Shown piece by piece: positions 7,267 to 15,323 of a DNA stretch of 64,000 nt. Numbering within the stretch: position 1 is the first letter of the stretch; each line of letters begins with the position of its first letter. Made by a program: the position numbers and the translations under genes. Origin of the DNA: Rhizobium sp. N324 (GTDB lineage Bacteria; Pseudomonadota; Alphaproteobacteria; Rhizobiales; Rhizobiaceae). The stretch is taken from assembly GCF_001664485.1 (NCBI RefSeq), contig NZ_CP013630.1:1057001-1121000 (forward strand), given 5' to 3'. The notes beneath the pieces were generated by a model that did no database searches, was not told the origin of the DNA, and saw only the letters and a list, made by a program, of their open reading frames with translations.

Positions 7267-8826
7267 ATGAACGAGATCTACATCACCGCCTCTATCCCCT
7301 ACGTCAATGCCGCCCCGCATGTGGGCTTTGCCCTCGAGCTCGTCCAGGCCGATGCCTACGCCCGTCATTTCCGGCTTCTCGGCCACGACGTCAGGCTTCA
7401 GTGCGGGACCGACGACAACAGCCTGAAGAATGTCAGGTCGGCGGAAGCCGCAGGACTGCCCGTGGAGGAATTCGTCGATGCGAATGCAGACCGGTTCGAG
7501 CGCCTGGGCCGCCAACTCGATATCTCCAACGAGGAATTCGTGCGGACCTCCCGCGATCCCCGGCACGCTGCCTGCGTCCATGTCTTGTGGAGAGCATGCG
7601 CTGAAAATGGCGACCTTTACCGCAAGGCCTATGAAGGCCTCTACTGCGTCGGCTGCGAGCAATTCTACGAGCCATCGGAACTCGATGACGGGCGCTGCCC
7701 GGAACATGGCATTGCCCTTGAGGTCGTCCGCGAGGAGAACTGGTTTTTCCGTCTCTCCCGATATGGCGGCCGGCTTCTCGAACTCGTCGAGACCGGCGAG
7801 CTTCGGATCGTTCCAGCCCATCGGCGCAACGAGATCCTTGCCCTGCTGCGGCGCGGCCTGACCGATGTCAGCGTGTCGCGCAGCGCCGAACGGGCGCGAG
7901 GCTGGGGCGTTCCGGTTCCCGACGGCGAAGAGCCGAGTGGAGGTGAGGTCGTCTACGTCTGGTTCGATGCCTTGGCGAACTATCTCACAGGCCTGGGGCA
8001 CGGGTCCGATCGGGCGCTCTTGCAGCGCTATTGGAACGGCGGAGACCGCATTCATGTCGTCGGCAAGGGCATCTCAAAGTTCCATGCCATCCACTGGCCG
8101 GCCATCCTGCTCTCCGCCGGCCTGCCGCCTCCATCGTCGATCCTGGTGCACGGCTACGTCACGCTGGACGGCAGGAAGATCGGCAAGTCGGCCGGCAACG
8201 GCATCGATCCGGAAGGCATCATCGACGCCTACGGAACGCCGGATGCACTGCGATATTACCTGCTCAGGCATATACGCTCGGGAGATGATGGCGACTTCTC
8301 CGGCGAACGTATCGAGGCCGCATGGTCGGGAGAGCTCGCAGGCCAGCTCGGAAATCTCGCCAACCGGGTGCTTGCCCTTCTACATCAGTCGTTCGACGGC
8401 ATCGTACCGCCCGTGCCGAACAGCGAGTTCGTGCAGCAAGCCGCCCGCCTTCCGGGGAAGGTGGCGGAGGCTTTCGAGGCCTACGAGCTCCATATCGGCC
8501 TCGCCGACATTTTTGAGTTTGTCGGCGAGGCGAACCGGCGGTTTACAAAGCAGGCGCCATGGGCGGATGCGAAAACGCTGCTTGGTCATACCTCTCCGCA
8601 GGATCGCAAGGCGACCGCCGAACGTCTCGGCGCCTGCCTGGCCGAGCAGGTCTACGGCCTTGCGACCGTTGCCCGCTGTCTACTCCCGTTTCTACCGGGC
8701 TCGGCCGCAGCGCTGCATTCCAGGCTGGGAATAGCGTCTCCTCGTCTCTATCGGGATACTCTAGTCGTGGCAGGGGTCAAAGCCGCCCCGCACGCCGTGC
8801 TCTTTCCCCGAAGGGCGACAGCTTGA
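7267..8826 (+). CDS. Divergent methionyl-tRNA synthetase (class I tRNA ligase family)
   Basis: A 519-residue class I synthetase of the MetRS subfamily, which charges tRNA(Met) with methionine. The ATG at 7267 follows AAAGGAAA. The Rossmann motif normally HIGH reads HVGF (ASIPYVNAAPHVGFALE), and KMSKS reads KIGKS (DGRKIGKSAGNGI). A zinc knuckle appears as YCVGCEQFYEPSE then GRCPEH, and the anticodon-binding helical domain occupies roughly residues 370-519. The usual GTDEHG is GTDDNS. These departures mark it as an accessory paralogue rather than the housekeeping MetG, which should lie elsewhere. The Met-codon attenuator upstream supports a real link to methionyl-tRNA supply. Confidence 0.8.
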   Translation: MNEIYITASIPYVNAAPHVGFALELVQADAYARHFRLLGHDVRLQCGTDDNSLKNVRSAEAAGLPVEEFVDANADRFERLGRQLDISNEEFVRTSRDPRHAACVHVLWRACAENGDLYRKAYEGLYCVGCEQFYEPSELDDGRCPEHGIALEVVREENWFFRLSRYGGRLLELVETGELRIVPAHRRNEILALLRRGLTDVSVSRSAERARGWGVPVPDGEEPSGGEVVYVWFDALANYLTGLGHGSDRALLQRYWNGGDRIHVVGKGISKFHAIHWPAILLSAGLPPPSSILVHGYVTLDGRKIGKSAGNGIDPEGIIDAYGTPDALRYYLLRHIRSGDDGDFSGERIEAAWSGELAGQLGNLANRVLALLHQSFDGIVPPVPNSEFVQQAARLPGKVAEAFEAYELHIGLADIFEFVGEANRRFTKQAPWADAKTLLGHTSPQDRKATAERLGACLAEQVYGLATVARCLLPFLPGSAAALHSRLGIASPRLYRDTLVVAGVKAAPHAVLFPRRATA

Positions 8827-9014
8827 ATCAAACCCAGCGCCGGCTTTGGGTGTAGCGCAGAGTCGGGGCCGCCCGGCGGTGACAAGAGAGGGCGTTTTGA
8901 CGCGATCCCGGATGTCATAAAAGTTTCATATTGGAGCAATTGCCGGGATCGGCAAAATAATCTATTATTTCAATAGGGAAACAGGATTTCCCGATGCAAA
9001 CGAAAGGATACTGA

Positions 9015-9215
9015 TTGGACAAATTTTACGCGGATGGCTTGTTCATTACCTGCTTCATCCTGTTTGCCGTGATCTCCGTCACTAGCAATAAGTTGGGCAG
9101 TGATGGCGATGGCGATGGAGCTGGAGCGGGGTACGATGTCTCACATGGCAGCGACTGCCACGGTGGCGGCTGTGACGGTGGCGACGGAGGAGGTGGAGAT
9201 GGAGGAGGAGACTAA
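9015..9215 (+). CDS. Small membrane protein with Gly/Asp/His/Cys-rich tail
   Basis: A 66-residue protein starting at TTG 9015, with AAAGGA seven bases upstream. Residues 8-24 form one membrane helix (GLFITCFILFAVISVTS). The remaining roughly 40 residues are almost entirely Gly and Asp with CHGGGC, ending in GGDGGGGDGGGD. The TTG directly follows the stop of a six-codon ORF (8994-9014, MQTKGY), suggesting translational coupling. An intrinsic terminator follows at once, so it is a complete one-gene unit. I know no function; the tail could bind metal or be a flexible periplasmic extension. Confidence 0.65.
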   Translation: MDKFYADGLFITCFILFAVISVTSNKLGSDGDGDGAGAGYDVSHGSDCHGGGCDGGDGGGGDGGGD

Positions 9216-9242
9216 ATCAAACTGAAATCGATAGAATGCCCG

Positions 9243-9263
9243 ACCGCCTCTAGGCGGTTTTTT
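9243..9263 (+). terminator. Intrinsic terminator after the Gly-rich small protein
   Basis: ACCGCCT (9243-9249) pairs with AGGCGGT (9252-9258) followed by a T run to 9263. Its stem closely resembles the attenuator terminator at 7193-7214. Confidence 0.85.
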
Positions 9264-9436
9264 GTTGCCCGGATTCCAGGTCATGCCAAGATCGCAACGA
9301 AGACAGTCCCTTATCCCACGTTATAGAGACGCGTGGCTCGCCTCCTATATCGAGCGATGGATATTGCGCGCGCCGTCAACGCAAAATGGCCGCCTTCTGA
9401 CGAAGACGGCCATTGCGAGCATTTGCGAAGGGACGG

Positions 9437-10000
9437 TTACGCGCGCGCCGGCAGCAGGGGATAGCCGACCATGACGGCGCGGCCGAGCAGGGCTGCGACG
9501 AAAGCCTTGATGACGTCGCCTGGAATGAAGGCCATCGAGCCGACGAAGGCTTTGGTGAAGCCAAGGCCGGCGATGGTCGCGAGATAGGCGATGCCGAAGG
9601 CATAGAGCACGACGACCCCGCCGACCATGGCGGCGAGGAAGAAGCTCACGGTCTGCACCAGGCCGGATTGGCCGTGGTTGACCAGGCGCTCGCTGAGATA
9701 GCCGGTGACGAAGGCGCCGAAGATCCAGCCGACGAGGAAGCCGGCCGACGGCGAGGCGAAGATGGCAAGGCCGCCGCGGCCGCCGGAGAGCACCGGCAGG
9801 CCGATGGCGACGAGCAGCAGCACGATCAGCACGGCAATCGCGCCGCGGCGGGCGCCGAGCACGACACCGGCCATCATGACGCCAAGCGATTGGGCGGTGA
9901 TCGGCACCGGAATGAAGCCGAGCGAAATCGGCGGCAGCAGGCCGAGCGCCACGATGATCGCGGCGAAGAGGGCGGTAAGGACGAGGTCGCGGGTGCTCAT
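9437..10000 (-). CDS. bioY: Biotin transporter BioY (S component)
   Basis: A 187-residue integral membrane protein, the biotin-binding S component of the energy-coupling-factor transporter BioMNY. About six hydrophobic segments are visible, with the family motif PPISLGFIPVPITAQSLGVM near residue 23. Two adjacent ATGs exist (10003 and 10000); the second has better spacing from GGAG. It is the last gene of bioM-bioN-bioY, all read leftward, so biotin uptake is the clear role. I could not find a BioR-type operator in front of bioM. Confidence 0.93.
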   Translation of the reverse strand: MSTRDLVLTALFAAIIVALGLLPPISLGFIPVPITAQSLGVMMAGVVLGARRGAIAVLIVLLLVAIGLPVLSGGRGGLAIFASPSAGFLVGWIFGAFVTGYLSERLVNHGQSGLVQTVSFFLAAMVGGVVVLYAFGIAYLATIAGLGFTKAFVGSMAFIPGDVIKAFVAALLGRAVMVGYPLLPARA

Positions 10001-10024
10001 CATGAACTCCGTGGTTAAAATTGG

Positions 10025-10633
10025 TTAACTTCCATGCCGTCGAATGCGGCGCGCGTCAATCGCCGCGGCGACATTATCCGCATCCCTGAGCGTCAGGATG
10101 ATCAGCGGCGCAAGCAGCGTCGTCGGCCGAGCCGTCAGCCCGCGCGCCTTGTGGGCCTCGCGGATCGCCTGATAACGGCCGACAATATCGGGCACGAAAC
10201 GCAGGACGAGCCCGAGCGACAGGCCGATATCGTCGGCCTGCACCCAGCCGGTGCGCTCCAGCGGGCGGGCGAGCGCCGTCACCTCGTCGATGAAGGCGGT
10301 GATCGACGTCGTCGCCGTCACGGCGGCGGCAAAAAGCATCAGCGCCGTCAGCCGCAGCACCGGCACGAGTGCGGCCTGCCAGGAATTGAAGAGGAGATTG
10401 AAGAGCGCCACGACCACAATGGTCAGGAAGACCGGCCGCAGCCGCCGCAGGCCCTCGCCGAGCGGCAGGCCGGTCGTGCGGTAGACGACCGCCGTCAGCA
10501 CCACCAGGCCGCAAAGCAGGGCGATGTTCTGGCTGATGAACAGCACGATGCCGAAGACCGCAAGCGACACCAGCTTGATTCGCGGCGAAAGCCGGTGCAT
10601 CGGGCTGTTGCCTTCGACATAGAGCGATTGCAT
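10025..10633 (-). CDS. bioN: Energy-coupling factor transporter transmembrane protein BioN
   Basis: A 202-residue T component of the biotin ECF transporter, linking BioY to the BioM ATPase. It has several membrane helices and the Ala-Arg-Gly type coupling motif REAHKARGLTAR near residue 165. It overlaps the bioM stop codon by a base or so and lies 24 bp before bioY, so all three are co-transcribed. Confidence 0.92.
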   Translation of the reverse strand: MQSLYVEGNSPMHRLSPRIKLVSLAVFGIVLFISQNIALLCGLVVLTAVVYRTTGLPLGEGLRRLRPVFLTIVVVALFNLLFNSWQAALVPVLRLTALMLFAAAVTATTSITAFIDEVTALARPLERTGWVQADDIGLSLGLVLRFVPDIVGRYQAIREAHKARGLTARPTTLLAPLIILTLRDADNVAAAIDARRIRRHGS

Positions 10634-11322
10634 CAGGCGGCGATCTCCCTGTAGCGGGCGATCGCCTCGGTCGCCGGCGCATCGGCGGCGAGCCGCCCTT
10701 GATGAAACACCAGCACCCGCTCGAAATCGGCGATCAGTTCCAGATCATGGGTGATGACGATGGCGCTTTCCGGCAGCCCGGCGATAATCCGCTCGACCAG
10801 TGCCCGGTTCTTCAGGTCGAGTTGGTTTGTGGGTTCGTCGAGGATGAGAATGCCGGGTCCCGTCACCAGCACCGAGCAGAGGGCGGCCACCTGCAGCTCG
10901 CCGCCGGAAAGCTCATGCGCCCGGCGGTCGGCGAGCGTCTCGGCGCCGAAGCGGGCGAGCACGCCCTCGACCTTCGCCTCGATCTCCGCCTTGCTGAGAC
11001 CGTGTCGCTTCAGCCCGAAGGCGATGTCGTCCCGGACGATCGGCAGGATGATCTGGTTCTGCGGCGACTGGAAGATGAAGCCGACATCGACTGCGGCAGC
11101 CTTCTCATCGGCCGTGTCGCGGCCGTTGACGGTGACACGTCCGACCGTCGGCTTGGTCAGTCCGTTGATCAGCCGCGCAAAGGTGGTCTTGCCCGAGCCG
11201 TTCAGCCCGATGACGCCGATGCGTTTGCCGCTGATGCCGAGCGTCAGCGGCTCCAGCGCCACCCGCGCCCCGAAACTGACCCCGGCGCCTTCGAATCGTA
11301 TGTCCAAACCAGTTCCTCGCAT
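10633..11322 (-). CDS. bioM: Biotin ECF transporter ATP-binding protein BioM
   Basis: A 229-residue ABC ATPase. Walker A is GLNGSGKTTF (about residue 38), the signature is HELSGGELQVAAL (about 137) and Walker B is ILILDEPTNQLD (about 158). It energises BioN/BioY for biotin import at the inner membrane and is the first gene of the bioMNY operon. A RIME-like repeat lies directly upstream at 11356-11491, which leaves little room for a promoter unless it is inside or beyond the repeat. Confidence 0.93.
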   Translation of the reverse strand: MRGTGLDIRFEGAGVSFGARVALEPLTLGISGKRIGVIGLNGSGKTTFARLINGLTKPTVGRVTVNGRDTADEKAAAVDVGFIFQSPQNQIILPIVRDDIAFGLKRHGLSKAEIEAKVEGVLARFGAETLADRRAHELSGGELQVAALCSVLVTGPGILILDEPTNQLDLKNRALVERIIAGLPESAIVITHDLELIADFERVLVFHQGRLAADAPATEAIARYREIAA

Positions 11323-11355
11323 CCGGCCTTCAATGGGCAGATCTGCGAAGACCAG

Positions 11356-11491
11356 CCCCTCATCCGGCTGCCGCCACCTTCTCCCCGTAAACGGGGCGAA
11401 GGGGATATGCCGCGACCTCTCCGTTCCCCGCCGACGTCTCGCAAGGCACGTCCCCTCTCCCCGCGAGCGGGGAGAGGGTTAGGGTGAGGGG
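11356..11491. repeat. RIME-like palindromic repeat, copy 1
   Basis: A 136-bp mosaic of two GC-rich palindromes (CTCCCCGTAAACGGGG and CTCCCCGCGAGCGGGGAG) bounded by CCCCTCATCC and GGGTGAGGGG. The same layout recurs at 19045, 28462, 44381 and, more diverged, 40556. It matches the rhizobial intergenic mosaic elements known from the literature. Confidence 0.85.
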
Positions 11492-11602
11492 CAGCCATTC
11501 GCGCCAACCTGACAGCAGCGCTTCTATACGGGTAATCGAGGGTGATGAAGAGCAAATCTCGATATCGGGTGGCTAGGAAGATTTTCCGCGTTATGATGCC
11601 CC

Positions 11603-12793
11603 ATGACGAATCTGCTCTCCAATGCCGACGCCCGCCGGGTCTTCCTCGCCAAGCAGGGCCTCAGCACGCCACCGAACCGTGCCCTGACCAAGGAGGGCCT
11701 GCTGCAGCTCATCCGCGAGCTGGGTTTCGTCCAGGTGGACAGCATCCAGACGGTGGAGCGGGCGCATCACCAGATCCTGTTTTCGCGCAACCAGACCTAC
11801 AGGCGCGAACATCTGACCGCGCTGCTCGAAAAGGACGGCACGCTGTTCGAGCACTGGACGCATGACGCCTCCATCCTGCCGAGCGCCTTCTTCGTCTATT
11901 GGAAGCACAAGTTCCGCCACCAGGAGAAGGTCATCATCGAGCGCTGGCGCAAATGGCGCGGCGAGGGTTTCGAGACGGCGTTCGAGGAGACCTACGAGCG
12001 CGTTGCGCGCGACGGCGCCATCCTGGCGCGCGACATCAAGGCCGACGGTCACGTTTCCGGCGGCTGGTGGAACTGGCATCCGAACAAGACGGCGCTCGAA
12101 TATTTCTGGCACACCGGCAAGTTCGCCATCGCCGGCCGCTCGAATTTCCAGAAGATCTATGATCTCACCGAGCGCGTCATTCCGGCCGAATTCCGCGAGC
12201 CGGAGGTGAGCCGCGAGGAGTTTATCGACTGGGCCTGCCGCAGCGCCCTCGGCCGCCTCGGCTTTGCCACCCATGGCGAGATATCGGCCTTCTGGAGCCT
12301 CGTCTCGCCTGACGAGGCCAAGGCCTGGGTATCAACTCATCGCGACGAACTGATCGAGGTCCTGATCGAACCGGCGCTCGGGGCCAAGCCGCGCCCCTCC
12401 TGGGCCTTTGCCGATTTCCTCTCGACGCTCGACAGCTACCCCGGCGCACCGCCGCGCATCCGCGTGCTCAGCCCCTTCGACCCGATGATCCGCGACCGCA
12501 ACCGCACCGAACGCCTGTTCGGCTTCTTCTACCGCATCGAGATTTTCGTGCCCGAACCGAAGCGCGAATATGGCTATTACGTCTTCCCGCTGCTCGAAGG
12601 CGACAGGCTGATCGGCCGCATCGACATGAAGGCGGACCGGAAGAAATCGACGCTCGATGTCAGGCGGCTCTGGCTGGAGCCGGGCGTGAAGGCGTCAGCG
12701 GGGCGGCTGGAGCGGCTGGAAGCGGAGCTGGAGCGGGTGGCGCGGTTCGCGGGTGTGGAGAAGGTGGTGTTGCTGGAAAGGTGGAGAGGATAA
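11603..12793 (+). CDS. YcaQ-like winged-helix protein, putative crosslink-repair DNA glycosylase
   Basis: A 396-residue HTH_42/YcaQ family protein. Characterised relatives (E. coli YcaQ, Streptomyces AlkZ) unhook interstrand DNA crosslinks as glycosylases. The catalytic-type Q-x-D motif is seen in FVQVDSIQTVERAHH near residue 40. Other family-like segments are EHWTHDASILP and LSPFDPMIRDRNRTERLFGF. It stands alone on the plus strand, convergent with ribB, with a large inverted repeat between them. Family assignment is good; activity is inferred. Confidence 0.82.
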   Translation: MTNLLSNADARRVFLAKQGLSTPPNRALTKEGLLQLIRELGFVQVDSIQTVERAHHQILFSRNQTYRREHLTALLEKDGTLFEHWTHDASILPSAFFVYWKHKFRHQEKVIIERWRKWRGEGFETAFEETYERVARDGAILARDIKADGHVSGGWWNWHPNKTALEYFWHTGKFAIAGRSNFQKIYDLTERVIPAEFREPEVSREEFIDWACRSALGRLGFATHGEISAFWSLVSPDEAKAWVSTHRDELIEVLIEPALGAKPRPSWAFADFLSTLDSYPGAPPRIRVLSPFDPMIRDRNRTERLFGFFYRIEIFVPEPKREYGYYVFPLLEGDRLIGRIDMKADRKKSTLDVRRLWLEPGVKASAGRLERLEAELERVARFAGVEKVVLLERWRG

Positions 12794-12795
12794 AA

Positions 12796-12948
12796 CCCCT
12801 CCCCAACCCCTCCCCACAAGGGGGAGGGACTAACTCGCGGCCGGGTCTTGCGACCAAAATACGCTGCCACAAGCTGCATCGTCGGGGATGAAATGCGACG
12901 GCGCCACAGGATAGTCCCTCCCCCTTGTGGGGAGGGGTTGGGGAGGGG
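12796..12948. repeat. Large inverted repeat with perfect 36-bp arms
   Basis: The arms at 12796-12831 and 12913-12948 are exact reverse complements, and each arm contains its own smaller palindrome (CCCC-T-CCCC and GGGGGAGGG around ACAA). The spacer is 81 bp. It sits between the convergent genes for the YcaQ-like protein and ribB, so it could end transcription from both sides. It differs in sequence from the RIME-like copies. Confidence 0.85.
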
Positions 12949-12962
12949 ACTTTCTCCGAGCC

Positions 12963-14066
12963 TCAGCAGATCTCCGTCTTGCTGATCTTGATCCCGAAAC
13001 CTTCCAGGCCGACATAGTGGCGCTCGCGGCTGGTCAGCAGCTTGATCGAGCTGACGCCGAGGTCCTTGAGGATCTGGGCGCCGAGGCCGATTTCCAGCCA
13101 TTCGCTGTCGCGGGACTGGGCTTCGGCATGGGCTTCGCGGCCCTGGTTGCGGGCCTTGCGGCCGTTGTCGTGGTGGCCGACGCCGACCGAGCCCTCGCGC
13201 AGATAGACGATGACGCCGCGGCCTTCCTCGGAAATCTTGTGCATGTAGAAATCGACCGGGCTGTTCTTGCCGAACAGATCCTCGGCGACATTTTCCGGAT
13301 GCAGGCGCACCGGGATGTCGACGCCGTCGCGGATATCGCCGAAGACGACGGCGAGATGCTGCATCGGGTCCCAGGGCAGCGAATAGGTGTGGGCCTTGGC
13401 CTTGCCGAAGGCCGTGTCGATATCGAAGCTCGCGCCATGCTCGACCAGCGTTTCCTTGCGCTGGCGATAAGCGATGAGATCGGCGACGGAGACGAGCTTC
13501 AACCCGTGCTTCTCGGCGAAATCGACGACCTGCGGGCCGCGCGTGACGGTGCCGTCATCATTGACCAGTTCGGAGATGACGCCGATCGGCGGCAGGCCGG
13601 CAAGCTTGCAGAGGTCGACGGCGGCTTCCGTATGGCCGGAGCGCATCAGCACGCCGCCTTCGCGCGAAACCAGCGGGAAGATGTGGCCGGGGCGGACGAA
13701 ATCGGCGGCGCCGACATTCGGATTGGCGAGGTTGCGCACCGTCAGCGTCCGGTCGTCGGCCGAGATGCCGGTCGTCGTGCCGTGCTTGAAATCGACCGAG
13801 ACGGTGAAGGCGGTCGTATGGGCCGAATCGTTTTCCGCCACCATGGCGTTGAGGTTGAGGCGTTTCGCCTCCTCCTTCGGCATCGGCGCGCAGACGATGC
13901 CGGAGGTGTGGCGCACGATGAAGGCCATCTTCTCCGGCGTCGTGTGCACGGCGGCGACGATCAGGTCGCCCTCGTTTTCGCGGTCATTGTCGTCCATGAC
14001 GACGACGATTTCACCGGCCTCGAAGGCCCTGATGGCGTCGACGACGCGTTTCTGATCGTAAGACAT
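12963..14066 (-). CDS. ribB: 3,4-dihydroxy-2-butanone 4-phosphate synthase with degenerate GTP cyclohydrolase II domain
   Basis: A 367-residue RibBA-type protein. The N-terminal half (about 1-200) is an intact DHBP synthase with DDNDRENEGDLI, HTSGIVCAP and RSGHTEAAVDL, making the four-carbon precursor of riboflavin from ribulose 5-phosphate. The C-terminal half is recognisably GTP cyclohydrolase II-like (REGSVGVGHHDNG, ILKDLGVSSIKLLTS) but lacks the zinc-binding Cys cluster and the usual catalytic signature, so it probably has no cyclohydrolase activity. It lies 8 bp downstream of aroC and is likely co-transcribed. Confidence 0.9.
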   Translation of the reverse strand: MSYDQKRVVDAIRAFEAGEIVVVMDDNDRENEGDLIVAAVHTTPEKMAFIVRHTSGIVCAPMPKEEAKRLNLNAMVAENDSAHTTAFTVSVDFKHGTTTGISADDRTLTVRNLANPNVGAADFVRPGHIFPLVSREGGVLMRSGHTEAAVDLCKLAGLPPIGVISELVNDDGTVTRGPQVVDFAEKHGLKLVSVADLIAYRQRKETLVEHGASFDIDTAFGKAKAHTYSLPWDPMQHLAVVFGDIRDGVDIPVRLHPENVAEDLFGKNSPVDFYMHKISEEGRGVIVYLREGSVGVGHHDNGRKARNQGREAHAEAQSRDSEWLEIGLGAQILKDLGVSSIKLLTSRERHYVGLEGFGIKISKTEIC

Positions 14067-14074
14067 GGACGCTC

Positions 14075-15172
14075 CTATTTCAGCCGGCCGGTCTGGCCGC
14101 GGTCGCGAAGATAATGATCGGCGATGGCGCAGGCGACCATCGCCTCGCCGATCGGCACGGCGCGGATGCCGACGCAGGGGTCGTGCCGGCCCTTGGTGCG
14201 GACATCGACATTCTTGCCGTCGGCATCGATCGACTGGCGTTCGGTCAGGATCGACGAGGTCGGCTTGACGGCAAACCGCGCCACCACCGGCTGCCCGGTC
14301 GAGATCCCGCCGAGAATACCGCCGGCATTGTTGGAAAGAAAGATCGGCGTGCCGTCATTGCCCATGCGCATCTCGTCGGCATTGTCTTCGCCCGATGTTT
14401 CGGCGGCGGCAAAACCATTGCCGATCTCCACGCCCTTGACGGCGTTGATCGACATCAGCAGTGAGGCGATGTCCTGGTCGAGCTTGGCATAGATTGGTGC
14501 GCCGAGACCGGCCGGCACGCCTTCGGCGACCACTTCGACGACGGCGCCGATCGACGAGCCGGCCTTGCGGATGCCGTCGAGATATTCCTCCCACACCGGC
14601 ACGATCGCCGCATCGGGGGAGAAGAACGGGTTCTGGCCGACCTGGTCCCAGTCCCAGTTGCGCCGTTCGATCTTGTGCTTGCCGATCTGCACCAGGGCGC
14701 CGCGCACGGTCACACCGGGCACGACGAGGCGGGCAATGCCGCCGGCGGCAACCCGTGCCGCGGTCTCGCGCGCCGAGGAGCGGCCGCCGCCGCGATAGTC
14801 GCGAATTCCGTATTTCAGATCATAGGTAAAATCGGCGTGGCCGGGGCGGTATTGCCGGGCGATCTCGCCGTAATCCTTGGAGCGCTGGTCGGTGTTTTCG
14901 ATCAACATCGAGATCGGCGTGCCGGTTGTCGTCATCGTCTCGCCGTCGGCGTCGAGCATGACGCCGGACAGGACCTTCACCAGATCGTCCTCGCGCCGCT
15001 GCGTGACGAAGCGGGATTGTCCGGGCTTGCGCTTGTCGAGCCAGACCTGCAGGTCCGCGAGCGTGAAGCGCAGCCCCGGAGGGCAGCCGTCGACGACGCA
15101 GCCGAGCGCCGGACCATGGCTTTCGCCCCAGGTGGTTACGCGGAAGAGGTGACCGAATGTATTGTGCGACAT
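14075..15172 (-). CDS. aroC: Chorismate synthase
   Basis: A 365-residue enzyme of the shikimate pathway that converts 5-enolpyruvylshikimate 3-phosphate to chorismate with reduced FMN. Signatures are [20 protein letters not shown] at the start, [20 protein letters not shown], and [18 protein letters not shown] near the C-terminus. The start at 15172 ([10 protein letters not shown]) fits the family; a longer upstream reading frame is not homologous. Its dependence on reduced flavin fits the neighbouring riboflavin gene, though this may be coincidence. Confidence 0.95.
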   Translation of the reverse strand: MSHNTFGHLFRVTTWGESHGPALGCVVDGCPPGLRFTLADLQVWLDKRKPGQSRFVTQRREDDLVKVLSGVMLDADGETMTTTGTPISMLIENTDQRSKDYGEIARQYRPGHADFTYDLKYGIRDYRGGGRSSARETAARVAAGGIARLVVPGVTVRGALVQIGKHKIERRNWDWDQVGQNPFFSPDAAIVPVWEEYLDGIRKAGSSIGAVVEVVAEGVPAGLGAPIYAKLDQDIASLLMSINAVKGVEIGNGFAAAETSGEDNADEMRMGNDGTPIFLSNNAGGILGGISTGQPVVARFAVKPTSSILTERQSIDADGKNVDVRTKGRHDPCVGIRAVPIGEAMVACAIADHYLRDRGQTGRLK

Positions 15173-15323
15173 GTGTTCCCACGGTGGCGCGCCAAAGCCG
15201 GCCGCGCCATTGCTTGAAAAGGCGCGACACTCATAGGCCAAAAAACCGTCGAGGCAAAAGCCTTTCTTTGCGTCAAACCGGCAGCGGCGGAAATGCTGTT
15301 CCGTCCCTGTCAGAGGAAGCCGG

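Noticed and set aside
8897..8922. TTGACG followed by ATAAAA as a promoter for the small Gly-rich protein
   Set aside because: The spacer is only 14 bp, too short for a normal sigma-70 promoter; no better match was found nearby.
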